A stretch of 64,000 nt of DNA from positions 310,001 through 374,000 of the forward strand of contig NZ_QTJX01000001.1 in assembly GCF_003382275.1 (NCBI RefSeq). Reading direction: 5' to 3'. This document shows, piece after piece, positions 43,466-54,276 of the stretch (position 1 is its first letter; each line of letters opens with the position of its first letter). The notes under the pieces were generated by a model. That model saw nothing but the letters and a program-made list of their open reading frames with translations, searched no databases and was not told where the DNA came from. The DNA is from Flagellimonas nanhaiensis (GTDB lineage: Bacteria > Bacteroidota > Bacteroidia > Flavobacteriales > Flavobacteriaceae). The position numbers and the translations under genes were made by a program.

Positions 43466-44746
43466 ATGAGAACAATCCAATTGTTTGCATGCGTGTTCTT
43501 TTTTTCCATCCTTTCCGGATGGGCGCAACAAACAGGGACTTCGTATACAAAACGGGTCCTGGAGGCCAGTGAGATTGATATGCTCTTTAGTTATTACAAT
43601 CAAGATGGACAAAATGCTGCGGTGACCGGAGGGGAAGGAACCGAAGAGTTGACCGATGCCACTTCATCCATTGTACTTCGCATGCCCATGAACGAGGACG
43701 ATGTGTTGACTGTGGATGTGGGCTTATCAGCCTATACTTCTGCTTCATCAAGCAACGTGAATCCTTTGGATGGTAACAATCCCGCTACGCCTTTTGATGC
43801 TTCTTCTGGAGAATCCCGAAAAGATTTGTTGGCCTATATAAATCCGAGCTATCAGCATAGCTCTGCGGACCGTAATTCAATCTGGAGTGCAAATGCATAT
43901 TTCTCAACGGAATACGATTATTTTTCCATAGGATTTGGAGGAAGCTATACCAGACTTTTCAATGAAAAGAATACAGAGCTTACCCTTAGCGGCCGCGTTT
44001 TTCTGGATAAATGGAACGCCATTTACCCGGTAGAGCTTCGTCAAGGTTTTTTTGATGATAGGATTACTGGAAACGGTACGTATAGTCCAAATTTTGTTGA
44101 GTTTGATAAGGAGAATCGAAATTCCTATTCGCTATCGTTAAGTTTTTCCCAGATTTTAACCAAGAAACTACAGGGAGCGCTTTTCTTGGATGTGGTCTCC
44201 CAAACAGGATTGCTGAGCACACCCTTTCAACGAGTGTATTTTGTAGATGCTGAAGATTTTTTTATCGAGGACTTTCAGCTGGCGGATGATGTGGAGCGTC
44301 TTCCGGACAATAGGTTCAAGATTCCATTTGGAGGAAGATTGAACTACTATCTTAATGATTTGGTCGTTTTGCGTACCTATTATCGCTTTTACTGGGACGA
44401 TTGGGGCATTACCTCGCATACTGCAAGTCTTGAGGTACCTTTTAAGTTGACTGATAGATTTACGGTTTATCCAACATATCGATACTATACTCAAACTGCA
44501 GCGGACCATTTCTATTCAAAAGAAACCGCTTTGTCCACATTCTCTTATTACACTTCGGATTATGACCTGTCCAAATACGATGCGCATCAGTATGGTTTGG
44601 GAATTCAATACAAAGATATCTTCACAGGCGCGAGGATATTCAACTTTGGATTAAAGACAATTGACCTGCGGTTCAACCAATATGACCGTAGTGATGGACT
44701 CAACGCTTTTATCATAACCTTGGGAACCACTTTTGTGGCCAATTGA
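43466..44746 (+). CDS. DUF3570 outer-membrane beta-barrel protein
   Basis: A 426-residue protein with a signal peptide (MRTIQLFACVFFFSILSGWA). Family features are YNQDGQNAAVTGGEGTEELT, VLTVDVGLSAYTSASSSN and a sequence of amphipathic strands ending FIITLGTTFVAN. DUF3570 regularly accompanies DUF4266, ApbE and thioredoxin; the role of the set is unknown, presumably electron transfer through the envelope. The ATG at 43466 is chosen for the signal peptide. Confidence 0.88.
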   Translation: MRTIQLFACVFFFSILSGWAQQTGTSYTKRVLEASEIDMLFSYYNQDGQNAAVTGGEGTEELTDATSSIVLRMPMNEDDVLTVDVGLSAYTSASSSNVNPLDGNNPATPFDASSGESRKDLLAYINPSYQHSSADRNSIWSANAYFSTEYDYFSIGFGGSYTRLFNEKNTELTLSGRVFLDKWNAIYPVELRQGFFDDRITGNGTYSPNFVEFDKENRNSYSLSLSFSQILTKKLQGALFLDVVSQTGLLSTPFQRVYFVDAEDFFIEDFQLADDVERLPDNRFKIPFGGRLNYYLNDLVVLRTYYRFYWDDWGITSHTASLEVPFKLTDRFTVYPTYRYYTQTAADHFYSKETALSTFSYYTSDYDLSKYDAHQYGLGIQYKDIFTGARIFNFGLKTIDLRFNQYDRSDGLNAFIITLGTTFVAN

Positions 44747-44764
44747 ATCCTACTAGGGAACAAT

Positions 44765-44810
44765 TCAATCCGTTCAAAAATCGTAAATTCGCATTCTTAA
44801 CGCGGATTGA
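44765..44810. promoter_or_regulatory. Inverted repeat before prfA
   Basis: TCAATCCG (44765-44772) and CGGATTGA (44803-44810) are perfect 8-bp arms, 30 bp apart, ending 3 bp before the prfA ATG. Function unknown; may be chance. Confidence 0.3.
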
Positions 44811-44813
44811 TTC

Positions 44814-45890
44814 ATGCTAGACAAACTGAATATAGTAAAACAACGTTTTGACGAGGTTTCTGACCTTATCATTCAGCCAGATATCATTGCTGACCAAAAG
44901 CGGTACATCAAACTGAATAAAGAATATAAGGACCTTAAGGTCCTTGTGGACAAGCGGGATAAGTATGTTGAACTTTCCAGCAACATAGAAGAAGCCGAGG
45001 AAATCATTGCCGATGGAAGTGATGCTGAAATGGTTGAAATGGCAAAGATGCAGTTGGATGAGGCCAAAAGTGCCCTGCCAAAACTGGAAGAGGAAATAAA
45101 ATTTCTGCTCATACCTAAGGACCCAGAAGATGAAAAGAATGTGGTTATGGAAATCCGGGCGGGAACTGGAGGTGATGAAGCCAGTATTTTTGCGGGCGAC
45201 CTTTACAGGATGTATGCTAAGTATTGCGAATCCAAGGGCTGGAAAACCAATATAATGGACCTTAGTGAAGGTACCAGTGGAGGGTATAAAGAGATTCATT
45301 TTGAGGTCTCAGGAGAAGATGTATATGGTACCCTAAAGTTTGAAGCCGGAGTACACCGGGTACAAAGGGTTCCCCAAACAGAGACCCAAGGACGGGTGCA
45401 TACCAGTGCGGCAACCGTAATGGTAATCCCAGAAGCTGAAGATTTTGATGTTCAAATTGACCCAAAAGATGTAAGGATAGACTATTTCTGTTCGTCAGGG
45501 CCAGGAGGACAATCAGTGAACACGACATATTCAGCCGTACGTTTGACACACGTTCCTACCGGACTTGTTGCGCAATGTCAAGACCAAAAGTCACAACACA
45601 AAAACAAGGAAAAGGCATTCAAGGTATTACGGTCCAGATTATACGATTTGGAGTTGGCCAAGAAACAAGAAGAGGATGCCGCAAAAAGGAACTCGCAGGT
45701 GAGCAGTGGTGATAGATCGGCCAAGATTAGAACGTACAATTATCCGCAAGGAAGGGTAACCGATCATAGAATTGGACTCACCCTCTATGATTTGCAAAAT
45801 ATCATAAACGGAGACATCCAAAAAATTATTGATGAGTTGATGTTGGTGGAAAATACGGAGAAGCTCAAGGAGGCTTCGGAAATATTCTAG
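44814..45890 (+). CDS. prfA: Peptide chain release factor 1
   Basis: Terminates translation at UAA and UAG. The 358-residue protein has the catalytic [20 protein letters not shown] with GGQ, and the PxT codon-recognition motif in [17 protein letters not shown], which marks RF1 and not RF2. No frameshift is present. Followed by pyrF after 41 nt, the usual order in this group. Confidence 0.95.
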   Translation: MLDKLNIVKQRFDEVSDLIIQPDIIADQKRYIKLNKEYKDLKVLVDKRDKYVELSSNIEEAEEIIADGSDAEMVEMAKMQLDEAKSALPKLEEEIKFLLIPKDPEDEKNVVMEIRAGTGGDEASIFAGDLYRMYAKYCESKGWKTNIMDLSEGTSGGYKEIHFEVSGEDVYGTLKFEAGVHRVQRVPQTETQGRVHTSAATVMVIPEAEDFDVQIDPKDVRIDYFCSSGPGGQSVNTTYSAVRLTHVPTGLVAQCQDQKSQHKNKEKAFKVLRSRLYDLELAKKQEEDAAKRNSQVSSGDRSAKIRTYNYPQGRVTDHRIGLTLYDLQNIINGDIQKIIDELMLVENTEKLKEASEIF

Positions 45891-45931
45891 GGAGTTTTTA
45901 ATTATTCAGCTCTGAAGAGAACCTTATTTGA

Positions 45932-46762
45932 ATGAAAATAGAAAACCTAATTTCCCAAATCCGTCAAAAAAAATCCTTTCTCTGTGTAGGTCTGGATACG
46001 GATTTGGACAAGATTCCAAAACATCTACTTCAAGAGGACGACCCAATTTTTGCATTCAACAAAGCCATTATAGATGCCACACATTCATTTTGCGTGGCCT
46101 ACAAGCCCAATATTGCTTTTTATGAGGCGTATGGTTTGAAAGGATGGAAGTCCCTGGAGCGCACCATGGAGTACTTGAACCAAAACCATCCGGAAATATT
46201 TACCATTGCCGATGCCAAAAGAGGAGATATTGGAAATACATCCACACGGTATGCCAAAGCTTTTTTTGAAACCTTGAATTTTGATTCCATAACAATAGCT
46301 CCCTATATGGGAAAAGATTCTGTGGAGCCTTTTTTGGATTTTGAGGACAAGCATACCATTTTGCTGGCGTTGACCTCAAATCAAGGCGCATTTGATTTTC
46401 AGACCAAAATAGTTGGCGAAGAGGAATTGTTTAAAGAAGTTTTGAAGGTTTCCAAGACCTATCAGAATACAGACAGACTAATGTATGTGGTAGGTGCTAC
46501 TAAAGCTTCTTATTTGGCTGAAATAAGAAAGATAGTGCCACAAAGTTTTTTCTTGGTTCCAGGGGTTGGTGCCCAAGGGGGTAGTTTGGAAGAGGTTTGC
46601 CAGTATGGGATAACGGAAAATGTTGGGTTACTTGTGAACTCTTCAAGGGGTATTTTGTACGCGTCTAATGGTGAGGATTATATGCAAGCAGCCGCGGAAC
46701 AAGCGAAGAAATTACAGGAAAAAATGGAGGTTGAGTTGAAAAGAATAGGCTTTTTATCCTAA
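45932..46762 (+). CDS. pyrF: Orotidine 5-prime-phosphate decarboxylase (type 2)
   Basis: Last step of UMP synthesis. The 276-residue long form has FLCVGLDTDLDKIP, FNKAIIDATHSFCVAYKPNI, TIADAKRGDIGNTSTRYAKA with the catalytic Asp-Lys-Asp pattern, and LVPGVGAQGG. Its stop overlaps the end of a small convergent gene by 4 nt. Confidence 0.94.
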   Translation: MKIENLISQIRQKKSFLCVGLDTDLDKIPKHLLQEDDPIFAFNKAIIDATHSFCVAYKPNIAFYEAYGLKGWKSLERTMEYLNQNHPEIFTIADAKRGDIGNTSTRYAKAFFETLNFDSITIAPYMGKDSVEPFLDFEDKHTILLALTSNQGAFDFQTKIVGEEELFKEVLKVSKTYQNTDRLMYVVGATKASYLAEIRKIVPQSFFLVPGVGAQGGSLEEVCQYGITENVGLLVNSSRGILYASNGEDYMQAAAEQAKKLQEKMEVELKRIGFLS

Positions 46763-46953
46763 CCCAAGCTTTCCAATACCTTTTTGATTCCTTGTGCTTT
46801 TCTTTTGAAAAATTCACCAAGATTGGTGTCCATGTAGGCTGTATCTGCTGCCTTTTCCATAAAAGCCCGATACCTGAATTCCAAAACCGAAATGGCGTGG
46901 CTTCCACTGGTTATTGGAGTTACAGATCCAACTTTACAATACTGATTGTTCAT
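46759..46953 (-). CDS. 64-residue conserved hypothetical protein
   Basis: From the ATG at 46953 the product begins MNNQYCKVGSVTPITSG and ends GEFFKRKAQGIKKVLESLG, with HAISVLEFRYRAFMEKAAD between. It has one Cys, no signal peptide and a basic C-terminal helix. A -7 box TATCTTTG lies 20 nt upstream, which supports this start over a longer one. Family not recognised. Confidence 0.6.
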   Translation of the reverse strand: MNNQYCKVGSVTPITSGSHAISVLEFRYRAFMEKAADTAYMDTNLGEFFKRKAQGIKKVLESLG

Positions 46954-46973
46954 ACTTAAAAGATTTGTTATAC

Positions 46974-46981
46974 CAAAGATA
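46974..46981 (-). promoter_or_regulatory. -7 box before the 64-residue gene
   Basis: TATCTTTG on the minus strand, 20 bp before the ATG (46953). Confidence 0.45.
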
Positions 46982-47164
46982 CGTTGAAAACCCTCCGTTG
47001 GACTACCTTGTCTAGGGCTATACACCTAAAAATCAGGTACTTTATCTAAAATTTAACGTATACCCAGTGTTTTGGACCTGGACTTAACGTTTTTCCTGCA
47101 AAAAATTAACTTTTTAAGGATTGGGAGGTGTCAAATTCAAATCATTGGCCTGAACAAGATTTCC

Positions 47165-48688
47165 TTACAATCGCATTATATTTCTTTGGTATTGGGATGG
47201 GGTCAGTTGGGTATCCTTTTTAAAGGCTTTGTTAAAGGTTACTTTGTTATTGTAGCCCACTTCATAGGCAATGTTGATTATATTCAACCTTTGGGATTTA
47301 TCATCTAAAAGAAGTTCTTTGGCTTCTTTAATTCTATAGGTATTGACCAGCTCGTGAAAGCTAACGTTGAAATGTTCATTAATAATTTGTGAAGCATTGT
47401 GTCGGGTAGTGTTCAACCGTTTGGCTACCATATCCAAATTTATATTGTTCTCTTTGTATATTTTTTCATTGGCAAACAGGTGTAATAAGTTTTCCTTAAG
47501 TTCAATGGACAAGCTTGGGGTAAGACCAGATTTTTCATATTTGGGAAAAAGCCTGTTGGTGTATGCGTAAGCTCCATTGAAGACATCAGGTTGAATGTTG
47601 GCCGAATAGCCCACATAAAGTACCATCGTGGCCATGGCAATAACCGGGATATGAAAAAGAAAACCGGTAGTTAGTCCATTTATTATAATAATACCATAAG
47701 CAGAATAGGTGAGCACATAGAAAATATGGATATAATAAATGTTCTTCTGCCAGATTTGATTTTTGCCTTGTAAAAGCTTCTTCTTCTTGCTTTTGTAATA
47801 CACTCTCCAGATAAAATAACCATAGATCGTTAAGGAGGCAATTTTAAGGAATACCAGTAATATTAATTTGTCAGAGTCTTGGGGGTTAAGACCATTGAGG
47901 ATTCTAGAAAGCATTAAATCCCTCTTTCCTTCAAAGGGAATGCTATAAATCGTTACTGCAAGATAGGCAGATAGTACTATCGTGGGCAGTAAATGCAAAA
48001 GGTCCACCCGCTTAAAGTTATATTTCTGTGTGGTTTTCTTAAAATAGAAGAATAACAGAGGTCCATATAAAAAGGAAGCCCAGGTAGACATTAAATAGGT
48101 ATGGGGATATTCAAACATATAGTTGGCACTGGAAATGCTTATGTTCAAAATAAAAAATGAATGGATGAAGATGAAGATGGCGATCAAAACCCTTGACGAC
48201 GGATTTATTTGTCTATTTAAGCTTATTAGGAACACAACATAAAATCCAATCAGGGCAACAAAAAGATAAACAACTGACCAGGTTGTGACCCTAGGAATCA
48301 ACTTACTGGACATCATTTTAAACTGAGGTGTTTCCCGTATGGGGTCAAAACCTTCGTTCAATAAAAAGTTGGGATTAAATTCGGACTTAAGATATTCGCT
48401 GACATTTGAAATGGACTCTGAGGTGTTTTCCAATGCAGCTTCACTTAGAGCCAATTTTTTTAGGATATGGAGCTGATCTGTTTTCGGATTGTCCAGGTTC
48501 TTTTTATACAGTGGAATTGCTTTTTTATACCTGTGGATATTGTAATAGTACTCTGCCCAATCAAGTGAATCCTTTTCAACAGCGGAAAAACTGTTTCCTA
48601 AAGATTCTGGGTCGATTGGAATAGTTCGTGCATGACAAAACACGGACATGACAAAAAGAAGAAAAACAAGGAAACCTGAAGTTCTCAT
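47165..48688 (-). CDS. Membrane-bound AraC family regulator with periplasmic TPR-like region
   Basis: A 507-residue protein: signal peptide (MRTSGFLVFLLFVMSVFCHA), a short TPR-like segment (LDWAEYYYNIHRYKKAIPLY), seven hydrophobic helices (about 130-360), then an AraC DNA-binding domain at the C-terminus (LDMVAKRLNTTRHNASQIIN and IINIAYEVGYNNKVTFNKAF). This 7TM-plus-HTH design is seen in Flavobacteriaceae and would let an outside signal act directly on DNA. No adjacent target is obvious. Confidence 0.88.
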   Translation of the reverse strand: MRTSGFLVFLLFVMSVFCHARTIPIDPESLGNSFSAVEKDSLDWAEYYYNIHRYKKAIPLYKKNLDNPKTDQLHILKKLALSEAALENTSESISNVSEYLKSEFNPNFLLNEGFDPIRETPQFKMMSSKLIPRVTTWSVVYLFVALIGFYVVFLISLNRQINPSSRVLIAIFIFIHSFFILNISISSANYMFEYPHTYLMSTWASFLYGPLLFFYFKKTTQKYNFKRVDLLHLLPTIVLSAYLAVTIYSIPFEGKRDLMLSRILNGLNPQDSDKLILLVFLKIASLTIYGYFIWRVYYKSKKKKLLQGKNQIWQKNIYYIHIFYVLTYSAYGIIIINGLTTGFLFHIPVIAMATMVLYVGYSANIQPDVFNGAYAYTNRLFPKYEKSGLTPSLSIELKENLLHLFANEKIYKENNINLDMVAKRLNTTRHNASQIINEHFNVSFHELVNTYRIKEAKELLLDDKSQRLNIINIAYEVGYNNKVTFNKAFKKDTQLTPSQYQRNIMRL

Positions 48689-49044
48689 TTTTTTGACCTG
48701 AATTAGCTTCCTTTGAAATTACTTAATTAACAAACTGCTAATGTTAAAAAAAAGATAAAAACCGTAATCCCCGATAATAATTTACCTCTAATATTCTGAT
48801 TATCTGTTCCTTTTTGAATTCGGAATGGAATGAGAAGTGGCAACTTCAGAATAAAAAAAACCGGTGAAAACACCGGTTTTAAACTAACTAACTCAAAAAA
48901 ATGCTAACTCAGATAAGTTGCTACAAAATTCATGGATAACCTTCAGGTCAAGGTTAACTAAACTTTAGGATTTTGTTATAATTGTCTCGTTTTAATGAAG
49001 TTATAACGCAGTAATCGCAAACTTATTGTACAAAAACAACAAAA
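48689..49044. other. Region between AraC and DUF4197 genes, with a possible small RNA or long 3-prime UTR
   Basis: No protein gene is supported. On the minus strand a -7-like TAAGTTTG (49025-49018) is followed by a hairpin TAACCTT/AAGGTTA (48937-48956) and the strong terminator at 48857-48880, which would give an RNA of about 155 nt. A -33 box is not seen at the right distance, so this may be just the 3-prime end of the DUF4197 mRNA. Confidence 0.3.
48857..48880 (-). terminator. Terminator after DUF4197 gene region
   Basis: AAAACCGGTG and CACCGGTTTT, ten perfect base pairs, loop AAAA; on the minus strand eight T follow the stem core. It is about 165 nt beyond the DUF4197 stop. Confidence 0.8.
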
Positions 49045-49746
49045 TTAATCCTGTAGCGCAAATACCCGTTTCAACAAATCTGTTGTTCTTGATGAAATTT
49101 TGGTTCTGATTTCTTTTTCTTCAATGGAAATCATGGTGAAAACCCCATTCAGTGCTTGATTGGTAGTGTAATCTGTAAGGTCTGGGTTGACATCCGAGGT
49201 AAGCGGAAGACTGTTGTATTTGGTTATGATATTTTTCCAAATTTGATCAGCTCCAACTTTTTTAAATGAATTGTCAATTATTGGATTGAACTTGTCATAC
49301 AATTTAGTTTTAGTAGCTCGTTCCAAATAATTGGTCGCCGCATCATCGTTGCCCAACAAAATTTGTCTGGCGTCGTTGAATGTAATTCCCTTAACTGCGT
49401 CTACAAAAATTGGAGTGGCTTCGCCAACAGCATCTTCTGCAGCTCTGTTGAGAATCCGTAATCCTTCATCTGCTAAATTTCCAAGACCAACATCCCTTAA
49501 GGTTTTATCAACTTTTCGCAATTCTTCCGGAAGCAAGATTTTTACCAATTCGTTTTTAAAGAAACCATCTTTAAAGGAAAGTTTGTTCACTTGTTTTTCA
49601 ATTCCCAAATTCAGTGCTTCACGAAGTCCCTGTGCAATTTCGGCATTACCAATCACTGTCCCTTGCGGGAGTTGATTTACAACCTGTTGCAACTCTGTAC
49701 AGGAAACACCAGTGAACACCACAAGGCATAATAGTATTCTTTTCAT
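49045..49746 (-). CDS. DUF4197 lipoprotein
   Basis: A 233-residue protein with a lipoprotein signal (ILLCLVVFTGVSC). The all-helical DUF4197 pattern is clear: AEIAQGLREALNLGIEKQV, NELVKILLPEELRKVDKTL, and ALNGVFTMISIEEKEIRTK. Role unknown. I start at ATG 49746, which begins the signal peptide. Confidence 0.87.
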   Translation of the reverse strand: MKRILLCLVVFTGVSCTELQQVVNQLPQGTVIGNAEIAQGLREALNLGIEKQVNKLSFKDGFFKNELVKILLPEELRKVDKTLRDVGLGNLADEGLRILNRAAEDAVGEATPIFVDAVKGITFNDARQILLGNDDAATNYLERATKTKLYDKFNPIIDNSFKKVGADQIWKNIITKYNSLPLTSDVNPDLTDYTTNQALNGVFTMISIEEKEIRTKISSRTTDLLKRVFALQD

Positions 49747-49815
49747 GGATAAGTGTTTTAAAGTTATGATGAAATTACAGTTAAAGTCCAAAAATGCAAC
49801 CGCTATCAGTGATAT

Positions 49816-50664
49816 TTACGAAAAGATCACAGTTTTGTTGTTGTAAACCATAGTTTTTCTGGCCACATGAAGTTGCACCGCTCGGGAAAGAACTATTTTC
49901 TCCAAGTCTCTTCCCTTAACAATAAGATCCTTAATGGAATGGGAGTGTGAAACCGTGGTGACATCCTGTTCAATTATGGGTCCTGCATCCAGCTCCTCCG
50001 TAACATAATGACTGGTGGCACCAATGATTTTTACACCTCGTTCAAAGGCTGCATGGTAGGGTTTGGCCCCAGCAAATGCAGGCAAAAAAGAGTGGTGTAT
50101 GTTAATGATTCTTTGTGGGTAAACGTCGATGACCTTTGGGGATACAATTTGCATGTAACGTGCCAAAACAATAAAATCTATCTCGTGTTTTTTAAGCAGT
50201 TCCAATTGTTTGTCCTCGGCAGCTTCTTTGGTTTTCTTGGTCACGGGGACATGATAAAAAGTAATTCCAAATTGGTCAGCAATTGGCTTCAAATCCAAAT
50301 GATTGCTCAAAATAAAAGGAATGTCAACTGTAAGTTCACCAGAGTTGAATCGGCTTAAAAGGTCATATAGACAGTGATTGTATTTAGATACAAAAAGAGC
50401 CATTTTCGGTCTGTACCAATCCGGATAGATTTCCCACTGCATATCAAACTTTTGTGCCAAATCTTGACCAAATCCTTCAGTGAAGGAATCGAGTTGTACC
50501 GGTTGTTCAAATTCACTCTCCAATCTCATAAAAAATACCCCGGCTTGTTTGTCCACGTGCTGGTCCAAGTACACAATGTTTCCCTTCTGCTGGTGGACAA
50601 AACCGGTAACGGCACTTATAATTCCTGTTTGATCTGGGCAGTGGATTAAAATCGTGAGCTGCAT
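49816..50664 (-). CDS. purU: Formyltetrahydrofolate deformylase
   Basis: Hydrolyses 10-formyl-THF to formate and THF, balancing one-carbon units. The 282-residue protein has an N-terminal ACT domain (LTILIHCPDQTGIISAVTGF) and a formyltransferase-like catalytic domain with IINIHHSFLPAFAGAKPYH (Asn and His) and TEELDAGPIIEQDV (Asp), the catalytic triad. Start is at ATG 50664, where the ACT domain begins. Confidence 0.94.
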   Translation of the reverse strand: MQLTILIHCPDQTGIISAVTGFVHQQKGNIVYLDQHVDKQAGVFFMRLESEFEQPVQLDSFTEGFGQDLAQKFDMQWEIYPDWYRPKMALFVSKYNHCLYDLLSRFNSGELTVDIPFILSNHLDLKPIADQFGITFYHVPVTKKTKEAAEDKQLELLKKHEIDFIVLARYMQIVSPKVIDVYPQRIINIHHSFLPAFAGAKPYHAAFERGVKIIGATSHYVTEELDAGPIIEQDVTTVSHSHSIKDLIVKGRDLEKIVLSRAVQLHVARKTMVYNNKTVIFS

Positions 50665-50806
50665 ACAACAAATTTGAACAGGTAAAATTATGATATTCAA
50701 AATGAGGAAATCCGATTGGCCAATATTTTTGTAAAATTCTAAACAAAAACGATTATTACTTGCATTTTCTGTAAATTGCAGACCAAATTCACACCCTTTA
50801 TTGTCA

Positions 50807-53800
50807 ATGGAACAAATTAAGCCGTACCAGCCCAAAAACAAGATTCGAATTGTTACCGCGGCATCCCTTTTTGATGGTCATGACGCAGCGATCAATATCA
50901 TGCGAAGAATTATTCAAGCCACTGGAGTGGAAGTGATTCATTTGGGGCATGATAGAAGCGTGGCAGAGGTTGTGGATTGTGCTATTCAAGAAGATGCCAA
51001 TGCCATTGCCTTAACGTCTTATCAAGGAGGTCATAATGAATATTTCAGGTACATGCATGACCTTTTGGAAGAAAAAGGTGCCGGACAGATCAAAATTTTT
51101 GGTGGAGGAGGCGGAGTTATCCTTCCAAAGGAAATTAAAGAATTGATGGCTTATGGGGTTGAACGTATCTACTCCCCTGATGATGGAAGAGAGATGGGAT
51201 TGCAGGGAATGATCAATGATCTTGTGCAAAAATCCGATAATGAGGTGCCTGACTTAAAATTTCCTAAAGGAAAGAGTTTGGGCGAGTTGTTACTGCAAAA
51301 ACATACCAATACTATTGCAAGGTTAATCTCTCTGGCAGAAAACAGACCTGAAACGTTCCAAGAATTTTGGAAAGAAATAAAAACTCAAGAAAAACAAGTT
51401 CCGGTTCTTGGAATTACAGGAACAGGTGGTGCTGGCAAGTCAAGTTTGGTGGATGAGCTGGTAAGACGTTTTCTGGCCGATTTCCCGGATAAGCACATAG
51501 GAATAATCTCAGTGGACCCTTCCAAACGAAAAACTGGAGGTGCATTGTTGGGTGATCGCATTCGTATGAACTCGATCAATAACGAGCGGGTGTATATGCG
51601 ATCGCTTGCTACGCGACAGTCCAATTTGGCCCTGTCCAAACATGTCTCCGAGGCTGTTCAAATTTTAAAAGCTTCACATTTTGACTTGGTAATTTTGGAG
51701 ACTTCGGGAATTGGTCAATCCGATACAGAAATTCTTGAGCATAGTGATGTTTCGCTCTATGTGATGACCCCGGAGTTTGGGGCCGCGACACAACTGGAAA
51801 AAATAGATATGCTGGATTTTGCAGATGTGGTCGCCATTAACAAATTTGATAAAAGAGGGGCATTGGATGCTCTTCGGGATGTAAAAAAGCAGTACATGCG
51901 CAATCATGGACTGTGGGATGCAAAAGAAAATGACCTGCCTATTTTTGGTACCATTGCATCTCAGTTCAATGACCCAGGTATGAACCGATTGTACAAGGAG
52001 GTAATGGAAACCCTTGTGAAAAAATCGGGCTCAAAACTAATCTCAAATGTCGAGGTGGAACAGGAAACCTCCGAGAAGGTTTTTGTGATACCGCCGGCAA
52101 GAACAAGATACCTGTCTGAGATATCAGAGAACAATAGATCTTATGACACCAAAGCAAAACAACAAGCCAAGATTGCACAACAGTTGTATGGTATTTTCAT
52201 GACCATAACCTCCGTCGTGAACATGGAGGCCGGTCAAGCCGCTGGTCTTTTTTTGAATAAATCTGGATTGGACGAAGAGGGCTTGAAAAATCATTCAAAA
52301 AGCCAAGAAGACAATAGTTTGTTGACCTTGCTTATCAAAGAATTTGATAAGGTGAAGATGGATTTGGACCCACGTTATTGGGAATATATTCTTCAATGGG
52401 GAGAAAAAATCAAAAAATATACCTCAGAATTGTACTCATTTAAAGTTCGAGGCAAGGAAATTAAAATTAAGACCCATACAGAATCGCTTTCCCATAGCCA
52501 GATTCCAAAGGTGGCTCTGCCAAAATACAGTGCCTGGGGAGATATTTTGCAATGGATCCTACAAGAAAACGTTCCTGGTGAGTTTCCGTATACCTCTGGA
52601 CTATATCCCTTTAAAAGGGAAGGGGAGGACCCAACAAGAATGTTTGCTGGCGAAGGCGGTCCGGAACGTACCAACAGAAGGTTCCACTATGTAAGTTTGG
52701 ACATGCCGGCCAAGAGGCTTTCAACAGCGTTCGATTCGGTTACCCTATATGGAAATGACCCAGACTATCGTCCAGATATTTATGGAAAAATTGGAAACGC
52801 TGGAGTATCTATCTGTTGCTTGGATGATGCCAAAAAATTGTATTCAGGATTTGATTTGAGCGACCCTATGACTTCGGTTAGTATGACCATTAATGGTCCG
52901 GCACCCATGCTTTTGGCCTTTTTTATGAATGCGGCCATTGATCAGAACTGCGAAAAATACATCAAAGCAAACAAGCTGGAAAAACAGGTCCAGAGTAAAA
53001 TCAACACTATTTACAAAGAAAAGGGTGTTGAAAGACCAAGCTATATGGGCGAACTTCCCGAAGGGAACAATGGTCTTGGATTGATGCTCTTGGGAGTAAC
53101 CGGGGATCAAGTCTTACTCAAAACCGTTTATGAGGAAATAAAGAAAGAAACCTTGAACCAGGTTCGTGGAACCGTTCAGGCCGATATATTAAAAGAGGAC
53201 CAGGCACAGAACACTTGTATTTTTTCCACTGAATTTGCCTTAAGGCTCATGGGAGATGTACAGGAATATTTTATAGAACATCAAGTTCGAAATTTCTATT
53301 CCGTTTCCATTTCTGGTTATCACATTGCTGAAGCTGGGGCAAACCCAATTACACAATTGGCTTTTACACTGGCCAACGGATTTACCTATGTGGAGTACTA
53401 CCTGAGTCGCGGAATGGACATCAACAAATTTGGTCCAAACCTATCCTTCTTTTTCTCAAATGGCGTAGACCCAGAGTATGCTGTAATTGGACGGGTGGCC
53501 CGGAGGATTTGGGCAAAGGCAATGAAGGAAAAATATGGAGCCGATTCTCGTGCCCAGATGTTAAAGTACCATATTCAGACTTCAGGTAGAAGCCTGCATG
53601 CCCAGGAAATTGATTTCAATGACATCCGTACTACATTGCAGGCGCTTTATGCCATATATGACAATTGCAATTCCCTTCATACCAATGCCTACGACGAGGC
53701 AATAACCACTCCTACCGAGGAGTCTGTAAGAAGGGCTATGGCCATACAATTGATTATCAACAAGGAATTGGGCTTAGCCAAAAATGAAAATCCGCTACAG

Positions 53801-54265
53801 GGGTCTTTCATTATTGAAGAACTAACTGATTTAGTGGAAGAAGCTGTTTTGCTTGAATTTGATAGAATCACGGAGCGAGGTGGTGTATTGGGAGCAATGG
53901 AAACCATGTACCAACGTTCCAAGATTCAAGAGGAAAGTCTTCATTACGAAACCTTGAAGCATTCTGGAGAATACCCGATTATTGGGGTGAATACCTTTTT
54001 AAGTTCTAAAGGGTCCCCAACCGTACTACCTGCAGAAGTCATCAGGGCCACAGAGGACGAAAAACAAAACCAAATAGGGACTTTGGATAATTTACATGAA
54101 CGAAATAAGAAGGAATCCAGTGAACTCTTAAAGCAACTGAAACAGACCGCGATTCGCAACCAAAACCTTTTTGAAAAGTTGATGGAAGTTTCCAAATATT
54201 GTTCTTTGGGGCAGATTACCCATGCGTTGTTTGAAGTGGGGGGTCAGTACAGACGAAATATGTAA
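50807..54265 (+). CDS. icmF: Fused acyl-CoA mutase (IcmF type: B12-binding, G-protein chaperone and mutase domains)
   Basis: A 1152-residue fusion that interconverts isobutyryl-CoA and n-butyryl-CoA in known members. Domain order: B12-binding (residues about 15-140, [14 protein letters not shown]), MeaI-type GTPase (about 200-420, [32 protein letters not shown]), then the TIM-barrel mutase (about 560-1100, [34 protein letters not shown]). The substrate-pocket region reads SGLYPFKR where characterised IcmF has Phe at the Tyr place, and [13 protein letters not shown] keeps Gln. I use the ATG at 50807; a TTG lies two codons before. Divergent from purU. Confidence 0.92.
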   Translation: MEQIKPYQPKNKIRIVTAASLFDGHDAAINIMRRIIQATGVEVIHLGHDRSVAEVVDCAIQEDANAIALTSYQGGHNEYFRYMHDLLEEKGAGQIKIFGGGGGVILPKEIKELMAYGVERIYSPDDGREMGLQGMINDLVQKSDNEVPDLKFPKGKSLGELLLQKHTNTIARLISLAENRPETFQEFWKEIKTQEKQVPVLGITGTGGAGKSSLVDELVRRFLADFPDKHIGIISVDPSKRKTGGALLGDRIRMNSINNERVYMRSLATRQSNLALSKHVSEAVQILKASHFDLVILETSGIGQSDTEILEHSDVSLYVMTPEFGAATQLEKIDMLDFADVVAINKFDKRGALDALRDVKKQYMRNHGLWDAKENDLPIFGTIASQFNDPGMNRLYKEVMETLVKKSGSKLISNVEVEQETSEKVFVIPPARTRYLSEISENNRSYDTKAKQQAKIAQQLYGIFMTITSVVNMEAGQAAGLFLNKSGLDEEGLKNHSKSQEDNSLLTLLIKEFDKVKMDLDPRYWEYILQWGEKIKKYTSELYSFKVRGKEIKIKTHTESLSHSQIPKVALPKYSAWGDILQWILQENVPGEFPYTSGLYPFKREGEDPTRMFAGEGGPERTNRRFHYVSLDMPAKRLSTAFDSVTLYGNDPDYRPDIYGKIGNAGVSICCLDDAKKLYSGFDLSDPMTSVSMTINGPAPMLLAFFMNAAIDQNCEKYIKANKLEKQVQSKINTIYKEKGVERPSYMGELPEGNNGLGLMLLGVTGDQVLLKTVYEEIKKETLNQVRGTVQADILKEDQAQNTCIFSTEFALRLMGDVQEYFIEHQVRNFYSVSISGYHIAEAGANPITQLAFTLANGFTYVEYYLSRGMDINKFGPNLSFFFSNGVDPEYAVIGRVARRIWAKAMKEKYGADSRAQMLKYHIQTSGRSLHAQEIDFNDIRTTLQALYAIYDNCNSLHTNAYDEAITTPTEESVRRAMAIQLIINKELGLAKNENPLQGSFIIEELTDLVEEAVLLEFDRITERGGVLGAMETMYQRSKIQEESLHYETLKHSGEYPIIGVNTFLSSKGSPTVLPAEVIRATEDEKQNQIGTLDNLHERNKKESSELLKQLKQTAIRNQNLFEKLMEVSKYCSLGQITHALFEVGGQYRRNM

Positions 54266-54276
54266 AAGAAATTGGA

